A DNA stretch of 64,000 nucleotides, from NCBI GenBank assembly GCA_965219495.1, contig OZ244777.1:2604001-2668000 (forward strand), in the 5' to 3' direction. A program made the translations under genes and the position numbers. This document shows positions 17,441 through 26,506 of the stretch, in pieces. Source of the DNA: CAZPXZ01 sp965219495. GTDB taxonomy: Bacteria > Pseudomonadota > Alphaproteobacteria > Rhodobacterales > CAZPXZ01. Each line of letters opens with the position of its first letter. The stretch's first letter is position 1. The notes beneath the pieces were generated by a model. The model saw only the letters and a program-made list of their open reading frames with translations. It did not search any database and was not told the origin of the DNA.

Positions 17441-18736
17441 TCAAGCCAAGGAAAAGTTGCCTTCAAGGTTGAAGCGATCCCACATTTCCCTGTAGGCCGC
17501 GTGCTCTACGAAGTAATTGCGCCGTTCCAAATCGGCGATCCAGCGATCCGTGGCCTCTTCGGAGCGGCGCCAGCAGTCCCGCACAAACTCGGATTGGACT
17601 TTGGGTTCGGCTTTCTTCATCCCGGGCGCTTCCGCGAAAAACTCCTGCTCCAGCTCATCAAAGGTCGCCCGGATGGCCGGCTTGAGCGCGTGGTAGTCCG
17701 CGACTGCCCGGCGGTGCAACCGCTCGTGCTTCCACCAGAGTGGTCCTTCGCTGAACGTGCCACGCGGTAACGGCCCCGTATCCGGCATGTCGGCTTCGAA
17801 GAACAGGGGCTTGAAGACCGAGAGATCCGTCGCCGAGGTGGCGGTCATCCAAACACAGACGCCCTCCTCGCTTGAATCGGTAATCATCGCGCCGGTCGCA
17901 TGCCAAAACCGTGCTTCGAACGGCCCCGCGTGCATGCAGATGCGGTCAGGAAGTTCGTCATCAGGAATGTTGTAGCTCTCAGAATCTTCACCGACGTCTC
18001 GCAGGATATCGGCCATGTCCTTCACCGTGATCGAGCCCTTGCTCGACTGGAGCAGTTCGAGGGCTCGGCATTCCCGCGCCAGGGCGGCTACCTCCGCCTC
18101 ACGAACTTCGTCGGCGAACTGCTCCCGGAAATTCGGCTTGGCGCCGTTCTCAGCCTGCAGTGAAGAATGACCCCAGTCGTCGGTGATCTGGTACCGGTTC
18201 GAAATCGCCATTACGTCGTCCACCTTGCGAGCCGCCCAGTGCCTGCCGGCGCAATTGACGACATAGGCTTCGTGACGGTCGCCGATCAGCAACCCCGTGT
18301 CGAAGGGATAATTGCCCATCATCTGGCAGTTTCCGCCCTGGCCAAAGGCCTCGACGACTGCGCCGACAGCCTTTACGGCCTCAAGAGCCGTTCCGCCACG
18401 CTCCACGCTGAGGCGGCAGAGGTCAAGGCAGCAGGCGCCGTCCGCTTCAGACGGCTGGTTGCTGAACGCGGCCTCGTTTCCGACCGAAACGCCAAGTTCG
18501 TTGCAGCCCAGTTCGGAACCCCATGCCCAAAAGGAACGACCAAGAATGACTTGGTGGGTAACCGGAACTTGCGGAATTGTTCGATGGGTGATTCGGGCGA
18601 GCGCCCCCTCCGCGTAATGCCTGCGTGGGTACCGAACGACCTGCTCAGCCTCGTTCACCTCGGTATCGGCGCTCTTTGCAAGCAGGACCGAGCCGCTCTG
18701 GGTGCTGTTCCCCAATGCAACAAATGAATCGCACAT
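17441..18736 (-). CDS. C69-family (secernin-like) peptidase, copy 1
   Basis: A 431-residue member of peptidase family C69 (dipeptidase A/secernin-like). The protein begins MCDSF: in this N-terminal-nucleophile family Cys2 becomes the catalytic N-terminus after Met removal. Other family marks are LLAKSADTEVNEAE, FWAWGSELGCNELGVSVGNEA and AYVVNCAGRHWAARKV followed by ISNRYQIT. There is no signal peptide, so it is cytosolic. AGGAGG stands just before the ATG. It is the last gene of the peptide ABC operon (35 bp after the second ATPase), so it probably hydrolyses imported peptides. A paralogue of identical length lies at the other end of the operon. Confidence 0.88.
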   Translation of the reverse strand: MCDSFVALGNSTQSGSVLLAKSADTEVNEAEQVVRYPRRHYAEGALARITHRTIPQVPVTHQVILGRSFWAWGSELGCNELGVSVGNEAAFSNQPSEADGACCLDLCRLSVERGGTALEAVKAVGAVVEAFGQGGNCQMMGNYPFDTGLLIGDRHEAYVVNCAGRHWAARKVDDVMAISNRYQITDDWGHSSLQAENGAKPNFREQFADEVREAEVAALARECRALELLQSSKGSITVKDMADILRDVGEDSESYNIPDDELPDRICMHAGPFEARFWHATGAMITDSSEEGVCVWMTATSATDLSVFKPLFFEADMPDTGPLPRGTFSEGPLWWKHERLHRRAVADYHALKPAIRATFDELEQEFFAEAPGMKKAEPKVQSEFVRDCWRRSEEATDRWIADLERRNYFVEHAAYREMWDRFNLEGNFSLA

Positions 18737-18771
18737 CGTTCCCTCCTAACGGTGTTCCCGTGTTTCCCGGT

Positions 18772-19788
18772 TCAAGTGATTGTAGCCCGGCGCCCCGCGA
18801 GATGGCAGCGGCTCCACTGCGTCGGACCCAATTTGATTTCCGGCGGTGGCACAGAGGTGCATACATCTTCCGACACCGGACAGCGGGGATGAAATGGACA
18901 GCCGGAAGGTATGTTCATCGGGCTGGGAACCTCGCCCTTGAGCACGGCATCCCGATGACGGCGCTCTGGAACCAGGCGGGGCACCGCGCGCAGCAAGCTC
19001 TGCGTGTAGGGGTGGCTGGGCCGTTCGAAGATCTCCTGGGTGGCGCCGAGTTCGACAATCTGACCCAGATACATGACGGCGACGCGCGTCGACATGTGAC
19101 GGACGACGGAAAGCTCGTGCGCGATGAAGAGCATGGTCAATCCCAATTCGTCCCGAAGGTCCTTCAGCAGGTTGAGCACCTGCGCCTGGATGGACACATC
19201 GAGCGCCGCTACCGGTTCATCGAGCACGAGGAATCGGGGCCGCGGAGCGAGGGCCCGGGCCAAGCCCACGCGCTGGCGCTGGCCGCCGCTCAAGGCAACC
19301 GGTCGACGGGCCGCTATGTCGGCGGAGAGGCCCACCAGGTTCAATAGCCGACGCACCTCATCTTCGATCTCGTCCGCTGGACAAACTTCATGAAATCGCA
19401 GGACCTCGGCCAACGCCGCGCTGACGGTGAAACGGGGATTCAGGGAGGAATAGGGATCCTGGAAGACCAATTGCATGTTGCGGCGCAGATCCCGAAGCGC
19501 CTTGCCGGACATGCCGGTCAACTCTTGCCCCATAAAGTGGATTTGCCCTCTGTCCACAGGATAGAGGCGCATCAGCGCCCGGCCTAGCGTGGTCTTGCCG
19601 CTGCCGGTTTCGCCGACGAGTCCGAGCGTTTCGTGACGGCGAATCTGGAAACTCACCCCATTGACGGCCCTGACGCGCGCAGCCGGCCGGCCCTGGACCA
19701 TGTCCGTAAAGCCGCGCTGCTTGCCGAACGATACCTCGACGTTCTTCACGTCGAGCACGACTTCCGCCGATTCCACTGTCATCATCAT
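18772..19788 (-). CDS. peptide ABC transporter ATP-binding protein (DppF-like)
   Basis: A 338-residue OppF/DppF-type ATPase. Walker A is GETGSGKTTLGRALM, the Q-loop VFQDPYSSLNPR, the signature LSGGQRQRVGLARALA, Walker B FLVLDEPVAALD and the switch His is in FIAHELSVV. The C-terminal oligopeptide-type extension carries the GCPFHPRCP cysteine motif. The start is ATG 19788, overlapping the stop of the DppD-like gene as ATGA; ATG codons at 19785 and 19782 are alternatives. It energises the importer with its DppD partner. Confidence 0.92.
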   Translation of the reverse strand: MMMTVESAEVVLDVKNVEVSFGKQRGFTDMVQGRPAARVRAVNGVSFQIRRHETLGLVGETGSGKTTLGRALMRLYPVDRGQIHFMGQELTGMSGKALRDLRRNMQLVFQDPYSSLNPRFTVSAALAEVLRFHEVCPADEIEDEVRRLLNLVGLSADIAARRPVALSGGQRQRVGLARALAPRPRFLVLDEPVAALDVSIQAQVLNLLKDLRDELGLTMLFIAHELSVVRHMSTRVAVMYLGQIVELGATQEIFERPSHPYTQSLLRAVPRLVPERRHRDAVLKGEVPSPMNIPSGCPFHPRCPVSEDVCTSVPPPEIKLGPTQWSRCHLAGRRATIT

Positions 19789-20807
19789 TCCGACCCGCCA
19801 ATGCGGCCGGGGTAAAGGCACGCCGTCATGCGATCATCGTCGACCGGACGCAGCGCCACCGGGGTCGTGGCGCAGTCGGGGGATGCAAAGCGGCAGCGAT
19901 CGGCGAAAGGGCATCCAGCGCCGCGGTTGGTGAGGTTCGGCGGCTGCCCGGGTATCGGAACGAGCCGAAGTTCATCACCGGTGAAATTTGGAATCGAGGT
20001 CAGCAGGCCGAGCGTATACGGGTGCAACGGCGCCTCGAAGAGATTCTTGGTCGGAGCAACCTCCATGATCTGGCCGGCATACATGACCGCGACACTGTCG
20101 CAGGTTTCCGCGACGACGGCCAGGTCGTGGGAAACGAGGACCAGCGCCATGCCGGTCCGGTCCTGCAGGTCCAGCAGCAGTGCAAGAATCTGGTCCTGAA
20201 TGGTCACGTCGAGTGCGGTCGTCGGCTCGTCGGCCAAGAGCAATTCCGGCTCGCCGGCCATCGCCATCGCGATCACCGCCCGTTGCAACATGCCACCCGA
20301 CCACTGAAAGGGATATTCGCCGTAACGCTGTTTCGGGCTGGCGATGCCCACCTGGTGGAGCAGATCGATCCCCTGCTCGCGGGCTGCACGTCCGGAAACG
20401 CCGTAGTGGACCCGCAACCCCTCGGTGATCTGGTCGCCGACCGGCCAGACCGGATTGAGGCTGGTCATGGGGTTCTGAAAGACCATGCGGATGCGGGTTC
20501 CGCGAATCCGCGCCATCTCCTCTTCGGTGAGCGTGAGCAGATTGCGATTGTCGAACCAGATCTCCCCGGCTGTGACGAAAGCGGGCGGCGAGGGTATGAG
20601 CCGCAGGATGCTACGGCAGAGCACGGACTTGCCGCTGCCGGATTCACCGACGATCCCGAGAGTAATCCCCTTCGGTACGCGAAGTGAAACATCGTCGTTG
20701 GCGACGATCGTTGCGTTCCGCAACCGAAACTCGGTGACCAAGCCGCGCACTTCCAGGATCGCTTTCGCATTTTCCGGTTCCCCGGTGCTTGCGGGACGGG
20801 TGGTCAC
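19785..20807 (-). CDS. peptide ABC transporter ATP-binding protein (DppD-like)
   Basis: A 340-residue OppD/DppD-type ATPase. Walker A GESGSGKSVLCRSIL, Q-loop VFQNPMTSLNP, signature WSGGMLQRAVIAMAM (the variant usual in OppD-type subunits), Walker B LLLADEPTTALD, switch VSHDLAVVAE, and the C-terminal GCPFADRC motif. The start is GTG 20807: it overlaps the DppC-like stop as GTGA and gives a normal N-terminus. The long upstream reading frame is antisense or out-of-frame noise over the permease. Confidence 0.92.
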   Translation of the reverse strand: MTTRPASTGEPENAKAILEVRGLVTEFRLRNATIVANDDVSLRVPKGITLGIVGESGSGKSVLCRSILRLIPSPPAFVTAGEIWFDNRNLLTLTEEEMARIRGTRIRMVFQNPMTSLNPVWPVGDQITEGLRVHYGVSGRAAREQGIDLLHQVGIASPKQRYGEYPFQWSGGMLQRAVIAMAMAGEPELLLADEPTTALDVTIQDQILALLLDLQDRTGMALVLVSHDLAVVAETCDSVAVMYAGQIMEVAPTKNLFEAPLHPYTLGLLTSIPNFTGDELRLVPIPGQPPNLTNRGAGCPFADRCRFASPDCATTPVALRPVDDDRMTACLYPGRIGGSE

Positions 20808-21673
20808 AGCAGGGCGTGCTGACGCTGGCCGAACCGCTGCGACAGCCCGTCGCCGATCAAACTCAGCCCGGCCCCGATGACCACGATCACGACCCCCGGC
20901 AAGGTCGAGATCCACCAGGCCTGGAAGATGAAGTCCCGTCCCTCGGCGATCATCGCGCCCAACTCGGGCAGCGGCGGCTGCACCCCCAGTCCGAGAAAGC
21001 TCAGTCCCGAAACAAGAAGAATATTGAGCACGAAGTCCGCCATGGAGAAAACGATCGAGGAATTGATGATGTTCGGCAGCGCATGACGAAAGATGATCCG
21101 GCCCGGCCCGAAGCCAAGGGTCCTTGCCGCCAGCATGTAGTCTTTGCTGCGCTCGACCAGCATCTCGGCCCGGGCAAGACGCGCATACATGGTCCAGGCC
21201 ACGAGGAATACGGCGATATAGATGTTGTGAACGCCTGGCCCGAGAATCGACAGAACGACGATGATCAGCACCAGGAAAGGAAAGGCCATGAAAACGTCGA
21301 GAATGCGCATGACGATCGTGTCGAACCAGCCGCCGAAGTAGCCCGCCGCGGCTCCGATGGCGACGCCGTAGATCATTGGCACATAGGTCGTGAAGAATCC
21401 GATCTGCATGTCGATGCGGACTCCGTAGAGCACCCGGCTCAGGACATCCCGGCCGATCATGTCGGTGCCGAACGGGTGCGCCAGGCTGGGCTCTTGCAGC
21501 GCCGACATGAAGTCCTGGTAGTAGGGATCGTAGGGCGCGATGAGGGGAGCCAGAATGCCGGCCAGAATGATCAACCCGACGATCGCCACCCCGACCTTGA
21601 GCGTGAGCGGCCAACGAATCAACTCGAGCGCGACGCGGGAGGAAAAATTCGGATGCTGAAGCGCCTTCGCCAC
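20804..21673 (-). CDS. peptide ABC transporter permease (DppC-like)
   Basis: A 289-residue DppC/OppC-type permease. The N-terminal OppC_N segment is followed by HPFGTDMIGRDVLSRVLYG and about six hydrophobic segments. The cytoplasmic EAA-like loop is ARTLGFGPGRIIFRHALPN, ending in the LSFLGLGVQPPLPELGAMI motif that marks DppC subunits. It starts 4 bp after the DppB-like stop and overlaps the DppD-like start by 4 bases. Confidence 0.92.
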   Translation of the reverse strand: MAKALQHPNFSSRVALELIRWPLTLKVGVAIVGLIILAGILAPLIAPYDPYYQDFMSALQEPSLAHPFGTDMIGRDVLSRVLYGVRIDMQIGFFTTYVPMIYGVAIGAAAGYFGGWFDTIVMRILDVFMAFPFLVLIIVVLSILGPGVHNIYIAVFLVAWTMYARLARAEMLVERSKDYMLAARTLGFGPGRIIFRHALPNIINSSIVFSMADFVLNILLVSGLSFLGLGVQPPLPELGAMIAEGRDFIFQAWWISTLPGVVIVVIGAGLSLIGDGLSQRFGQRQHALL

Positions 21674-21677
21674 GGCT

Positions 21678-22619
21678 TCAGTTCCTCAGCACTCGCCGGT
21701 CGACCAGGATGTAAATCAGGTCGGCCAGAAGATTGACCGTGACCACCAGCATGGCGAAAACGACCGCCAGGCCCTGAATCACCGGATAGTCGCGAAACCC
21801 GACCGCGCGCACCAGGAGCGTCCCGAGGCCGGGGATGGAAAAGACGTACTCGACGATGACGGCGCCGCTCAGGAGCCAACCGATATTGACGGCAAGAACC
21901 GTGATTGTCGGGATCAGCGCATTGCGCAGCACGTGCTTCAGCAGGATGCGGCGCTCGCTCAGGCCCTTGGCGCGAGCAACCTCGATGTAATCCGCGGTCA
22001 GGACGTCAAGCATCGCTGCGCGCAGCGACTGGACGAGAATCGGAGTCAGGAAGAGCGCGATGGTGAGGGAGGGGAGGGTCAAGTGCACCACATGGCCAAG
22101 AAACCCCTTCCCGTAGCCCGCAATGGGAAGCAGGCCGAGGGTCAGGCCGAAGAAGAGCATGAGCAGAAGGCCCATCCAGAACGGCGGCATGGCGAAACCG
22201 ATCATGCCGCCGATCCGTATTGCGTGGTCGATGGGCCGGTCCCTGCGGCTGGCGGCAATGAGCGCCAGAGGCACGGCCAGCACTACGGCCATCAGTGCGC
22301 CGTAAGTCAGCAGGAATACCGACGCTTCCAGTCGCTCGCCCACGATTTCGACGACCGGAGCCTTCTGGATGATGGAGACCCCCAGATCGCCTTGCAGGGC
22401 ATTCCATACGAAACGAGCGAACTGCACGGGCAGGGGCAGGTCCAGGCCAAGCTGCTTGTGCGCAGCCGCCACGACTTCGTCGGTCGCCCGGCCATGCAGC
22501 ATGATACGGATTGGATCGCCCGGCACCAGTTGAATGGTGAGGAAGGCAAACAGAGTGACGCCCAGGATCACGACAACCATCTGGGCAAGCCGCCCGATGA
22601 TGTAATTCAGGATCAGCAT
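21678..22619 (-). CDS. peptide ABC transporter permease (DppB-like)
   Basis: A 313-residue DppB/OppB-type permease. It opens with YIIGRLAQMVVVILGVTLFAF and the VPGDPIRIM motif normal for this subunit, and has six hydrophobic segments. The EAA-like loop is RAKGLSERRILLKHVLRNALIP, followed by GAVIVEYVFSIPGLGTLLVRA. It pairs with the DppC-like subunit. Upstream lies a strong intercistronic stem-loop after the binding-protein gene. Confidence 0.92.
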   Translation of the reverse strand: MLILNYIIGRLAQMVVVILGVTLFAFLTIQLVPGDPIRIMLHGRATDEVVAAAHKQLGLDLPLPVQFARFVWNALQGDLGVSIIQKAPVVEIVGERLEASVFLLTYGALMAVVLAVPLALIAASRRDRPIDHAIRIGGMIGFAMPPFWMGLLLMLFFGLTLGLLPIAGYGKGFLGHVVHLTLPSLTIALFLTPILVQSLRAAMLDVLTADYIEVARAKGLSERRILLKHVLRNALIPTITVLAVNIGWLLSGAVIVEYVFSIPGLGTLLVRAVGFRDYPVIQGLAVVFAMLVVTVNLLADLIYILVDRRVLRN

Positions 22620-22646
22620 GCGCGGTAGGGCCGCCCACGCGACGGT

Positions 22647-22674
22647 GGTCCCGGCCCCGTTGGGGGCCGGGACC
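22647..22674 (-). promoter_or_regulatory. intercistronic stem-loop between binding protein and permease genes
   Basis: A perfect 12-bp stem GGTCCCGGCCCC with a 4-base loop (22647-22658 and 22663-22674) and no T run. Placed just after the binding-protein gene, it probably protects that message from 3' decay or attenuates read-through. This would make the binding protein more abundant than the permeases, a common arrangement in importer operons. Confidence 0.65.
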
Positions 22675-22697
22675 GCTGATGCGCTAGCTCATAAGGG

Positions 22698-24284
22698 TTA
22701 CTTGTCGAGCCAGACGTTGTTCAGCCACCACCAACCGGTGGTCAAATTACGCCAGTTCATGACATGGTTCTGGTAGGCGTTGACCGCCGGAACGAAGTTG
22801 ATCGGAATCGAATAGCCATCGTGATAGACGATCTGCTGGACCTGGCAGTAGAGATCGCGCCGCTGATCCGGATCGGAAACGGAGCGGGCCTTGGCCAGGA
22901 GTTCGACGACCTCGTCGTTCTCGTACCATGTGAAGAAGGCGTTTGAGCCACTGGTATAATCACCCTGCAGGGTTGCCAACTCGTCCTGTTCGTTCAGGTC
23001 GCTGGTGATGTAGCTCATGTAGGCCTGGTAGCTGCCCGTTTCCGTGTGGCCCCACGCCGTACCGACATCGTATTCGGCCAAATTGACGTTGAGGCCGGCC
23101 GCCGTCCAGCCCTGCTGGAGAATGGTGGCGATCTGCCGGAAGGGGGCATTGCCCGTATCGATCTGCAGTTCGATGGGCGTGCCGTCGTAGCTGGATGCGG
23201 CGACCAACTGCTTGGCCTTCTCGAGGTCGAACTCGAGCATGGGTACGTCGGCGCAGTGGTAGTTGATCTTCGGCATGTAGGAGTTGGGTATCTCTCCATA
23301 GCCAAAGTACACCGTCTGCATGATGGCTTCGCGGTTCGCCGCATGGTTCAAGGCCAGGCGGATATTCCTGTCATCGATCGGCGCCTTGGAGTGGTTCAGG
23401 TAAATGTAATCGAGGCGATACACGGGCTGGACCTCCAGCGCCACGCCCGAAAGGGCTTGGACCGCTTCCGCCTGATTGAAAGGCACGGTGCTGACGACGT
23501 CGAAATCGCCGTTGTTGAGCCCCAGCACACGTGCGTTGCTCTCCGGCACGTAGCGCATTTCAACGCCGTCGAGATAAGGCAGGGACATCCCGTCCGCATC
23601 CTTGCCCCAGTAATGCTCGTTGCGAGACAGGGTGAGGTGCGAGCCGCGCTTGTACTCGTCGACCTTGAAGGCGCCGCTGCAAACGGGCGATATTCCGAAT
23701 TGTCCAGGATCGGCCTCATAAGTCGCCTTGTGGACCACCGACGCCGCGAAGATCGAAAGCGATGAAATCAGCGGCGAATAGGGTTCCTTCAAATTAAACC
23801 GCACGTGCATGTCGTCGACCGCTTCGATCGATGCGACCGGACCGAAAAGGAATCCGTAGGTTCCTTCCGACCCTGCGGCTTTCTGATAGGAAAAGAGCAC
23901 GTCCTCAATGGTGACAGGCTCGCCGTTGCTGAACTTGGCGTCGCGCAACTTGAATGTATAGGTGAGCTCGTCCTCCGAAATATCCCAGGACTCGGCGATA
24001 CCGGGCACCACGCCTTCGCCCGATGCGTCGGCTTCCACCAGGGTGTCGCAAACTTGCTCGATCGCCCAGATCGATCCGTTATCTGCTGGAATGAAAGGAT
24101 CCATGGTCAGGGGCTCGTCCGGCCGGGCGAAAATCAAGACCCCGCCAGTCTTCACGTCGGCCGCCTTAATCGCACCGTCAGCTCCCGGCAGACCCGGCAT
24201 GAACGCCAACGCCGCTGCCAACGAAGCTGTCGCCCCGGTAAACAACAGTTTGCGCCGAATCCGGCTAAATACTGTACTTGTCAT
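22698..24284 (-). CDS. peptide-type ABC transporter substrate-binding protein (SBP family 5)
   Basis: A 528-residue periplasmic binding protein of family 5 (DppA/OppA type). The signal peptide follows the ATG at 24284 (RIRRKLLFTGATASLAAALA). The mature part opens GGVLIFARPDEPLTMDPF. Family features are VCDTLVEAD, LTYTFKLRDAKFSNGEPVT and the late NLTTGWWWLNNVWLD. GGGAGG lies 8 bases before the chosen ATG; the longer frame upstream is unsupported. It is the first gene of the operon and captures the substrate. The C69 peptidase partners suggest peptides. Confidence 0.92.
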   Translation of the reverse strand: MTSTVFSRIRRKLLFTGATASLAAALAFMPGLPGADGAIKAADVKTGGVLIFARPDEPLTMDPFIPADNGSIWAIEQVCDTLVEADASGEGVVPGIAESWDISEDELTYTFKLRDAKFSNGEPVTIEDVLFSYQKAAGSEGTYGFLFGPVASIEAVDDMHVRFNLKEPYSPLISSLSIFAASVVHKATYEADPGQFGISPVCSGAFKVDEYKRGSHLTLSRNEHYWGKDADGMSLPYLDGVEMRYVPESNARVLGLNNGDFDVVSTVPFNQAEAVQALSGVALEVQPVYRLDYIYLNHSKAPIDDRNIRLALNHAANREAIMQTVYFGYGEIPNSYMPKINYHCADVPMLEFDLEKAKQLVAASSYDGTPIELQIDTGNAPFRQIATILQQGWTAAGLNVNLAEYDVGTAWGHTETGSYQAYMSYITSDLNEQDELATLQGDYTSGSNAFFTWYENDEVVELLAKARSVSDPDQRRDLYCQVQQIVYHDGYSIPINFVPAVNAYQNHVMNWRNLTTGWWWLNNVWLDK

Positions 24285-24597
24285 TGATAACCTCCCAGTT
24301 TGTCTTCGGCACCCGTGTTCCATTGTTCGAGAAACTGACTCCATTTCTCTTCGAGCGCACACCTTTCGAGACTCTTTGAGTCCCGAATCATCAAGGGGCG
24401 AGGCATCCCCCGCCCACTCCAATGCCCTGAACATATAGCATGTAAAGGTGTCTTTGCACCTTGCCTGAACGATTTCGGTCGCGGCCCGTGCGCGCCGCCC
24501 GAAACCATCTCGTCGCGACGGCGGGTAGATGGACACTTTATTCGGAGCGGGCTACAAAGCATCCCATCCCAAGCAGCAAAACCAAAGGAACGGCGCC
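24285..24597. promoter_or_regulatory. divergent promoter region between binding protein and C69 copy 2
   Basis: 313 bp separate the two divergent starts, so both promoters and any shared operator must lie here. A small palindrome GACTC-TTT-GAGTC is at 24370-24382, 86 bp upstream of the binding-protein ATG, and could be an operator half. No clear sigma70 hexamers were found. Confidence 0.4.
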
Positions 24598-25893
24598 ATG
24601 TGTGATTCATTTGTCGCACTGGGAAACAGCACCGTCAGCGGTTCGGTCCTTCTCGCCAAGAGCGCCGATACCGCCGTTAATGAATCCCAGCATCTTATTC
24701 GCCAGCCGCGTCGCGAGTATCGCGAGGGGGCCCTTGTCCGGATCACCCATTTGAGCATCCCACAGGCCCGCGTCACTTACGAAACCATACTCGGCAAATC
24801 GTTCTGGGCCTGGGGAACCGAGGTCGCCTGCAACGAGCATGGGGTCTCGGCGGGCAACGAAGGGGCTTTCAGCAACCAGAAGGAAGAGGACAAGGAGGGC
24901 GTCACGGTGATCGACCTCCTGCGTGTGGCAATTGAGCGGGCAGCAACGGCGCGCGAGGCCGTGGACGTGATCGCCCATCATGTCGAAACGTACGGACAGA
25001 GTGGAAACAGCCAGTTTTACGGCGGCTTTTTCTGCGATACCGGCATCCTGGTCAGCGATTGCGCCGAAGCCTATGTCGTCAATTGCGCGGGCCGGCACTG
25101 GGCGGCGCGCAAGGTCGGCGACGTAATGGCGATCTCCAATCGCTACCAGATCACCGACGATTGGGAGGTGTCGTCTCTCCGGTCCGGCAATGGCGCGAAG
25201 CCGGATTTCCGGGCCGCCTTTGCCGACGGGGCGGCCGAGGAAGAAGTGGCCGCCACCGTGCGCGAGTGCCGGGCGCAGTCGCTTCTGGAAGCGCGCAAAG
25301 GGTCGATCGGGGTGAAGGACATGGCCGATATCCTGCGCGACGTGGGCGAGGACCCGGACGCCTACGACATTCCCAAAGACGACCGTCCCACGCGCATCTG
25401 CATGCATGCGGGTCCTCACGAATCCCGCTTCTGGCACGCAACCAACGCCATGATCTCGGACGCGGGAGCGAACGGGGTGACGGTCTGGATGACCGGAACT
25501 TCGGCAACGGATCTTTCCGTCTTCAAGCCGCTGTTTTTCGGCGTGCCGATGCCGGATCTCGGGCCGATGCCCCATGAAACCTTCGAGGACGGAATCCTCT
25601 GGTGGAAGCACGAGCGGCTTCATCGCCGCGCGATTGCGGATTACGCTGCGATCAAGCCCGCAATCCGGGCCGACTTCGATCCCCTTGAGCAGGAGTTCTT
25701 TGGCGAGGCTCCGTCGGTGATGAAGGCGACCGCCAAGGTGAAGGCCGATTTCGTCGCCGACTGCTGGCGTCGGGCCGAGGCGGTCACCGACCGCTGGATC
25801 AAGAAACTGGAGCAGCAGGCATATTTCATTGAGCATGGTCCATTTCGCGAGATGTGGGACGGCCTGAACCAGGAGGCCTCGTTTCCGCTCTAG
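24598..25893 (+). CDS. C69-family (secernin-like) peptidase, copy 2
   Basis: A 431-residue paralogue of the peptidase at 17.4-18.7 kb. It has the same N-terminal MCDSFVALGNST with the Cys nucleophile, LLAKSADTAVNESQ, FWAWGTEVACNEHGVSAGNEG and AYVVNCAGRHWAARKV. The ATG at 24598 is chosen because Cys must be residue 2 and AAAGGAA lies just upstream; the frame's earlier start is spurious. It is divergent from the importer operon, while copy 1 closes that operon. Together they suggest two related peptide or amide hydrolases serving one importer. Confidence 0.88.
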   Translation: MCDSFVALGNSTVSGSVLLAKSADTAVNESQHLIRQPRREYREGALVRITHLSIPQARVTYETILGKSFWAWGTEVACNEHGVSAGNEGAFSNQKEEDKEGVTVIDLLRVAIERAATAREAVDVIAHHVETYGQSGNSQFYGGFFCDTGILVSDCAEAYVVNCAGRHWAARKVGDVMAISNRYQITDDWEVSSLRSGNGAKPDFRAAFADGAAEEEVAATVRECRAQSLLEARKGSIGVKDMADILRDVGEDPDAYDIPKDDRPTRICMHAGPHESRFWHATNAMISDAGANGVTVWMTGTSATDLSVFKPLFFGVPMPDLGPMPHETFEDGILWWKHERLHRRAIADYAAIKPAIRADFDPLEQEFFGEAPSVMKATAKVKADFVADCWRRAEAVTDRWIKKLEQQAYFIEHGPFREMWDGLNQEASFPL

Positions 25894-26506
25894 CGGGCCG
25901 GGCTGCCGCCTTCTTCGCGCCGCGCGATTTTGCCGTCCGGTCTTTTGATTGCATTGAGCCCACGGTCTGCAAGAACTGACGACAAAGTCATCTCTTCGAC
26001 CGTGTCCCGGAAGCGCGGGGTGCTTGCTTGCATTGCCGGCCGTCCGAAAACGGCCGGCTGGCGGACCTTGAGATAGACCCGAAACTCTCACGCGGCCCGC
26101 AGGCTTCCGGTGCGGTTCGCGGCAGCGAGGAGAATCTGGCTGGCAATTGGGGAATTTTTCTCGCTTCGTGGCCATCCTCCGCGCCGCCTCCGAACGGCGG
26201 TCCGCTGACATGCGAGAAGACTGCATCTACACTGTTCCGGGAATCGCTGGACTGCGTCTTCGCGACCCCGACCCGAGCCCGACGCTTGCGACGTACAAGC
26301 CCGGGCCATGCGCTGAAGACTGCGGAGAACGGCGGAGCGTCTCGGCGAGGCCGGAAGCCGCCACGCGGGCGAAATGCTGCGACGAAAGCACGGCTGGTTG
26401 CGCCTGGGGCGCAACCAGCCGTTCACGGAGTGCCCGCGGTTGGGCGATTTGATTTGAGGACAGCGTGAAGAACGCCTTCGGGAAGGCAACATGAAAACAG
26501 ACAACC
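25894..26506. other. 613-bp gene-free stretch before hyuA
   Basis: No gene is seen. It contains a near-ideal hairpin (26392-26420, annotated separately) 87 bp before hyuA. Otherwise it has only short frames without coding character. Confidence 0.45.
26392..26420. promoter_or_regulatory. 13-bp perfect hairpin upstream of hyuA
   Basis: GGCTGGTTGCGCC (26392-26404), loop TGG, then the exact complement (26408-26420). There is no T run, so a classic terminator is unlikely. It could be a leader structure, a protein-binding palindrome or a repeat of the REP type. No second copy was noticed in the window. Confidence 0.5.

Noticed and set aside
24607..26226. 539-residue minus-strand frame over C69 copy 2, and 541 residues over hyuA (27014-28639)
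   Set aside because: Antisense to clearly recognised genes, with no family motifs.
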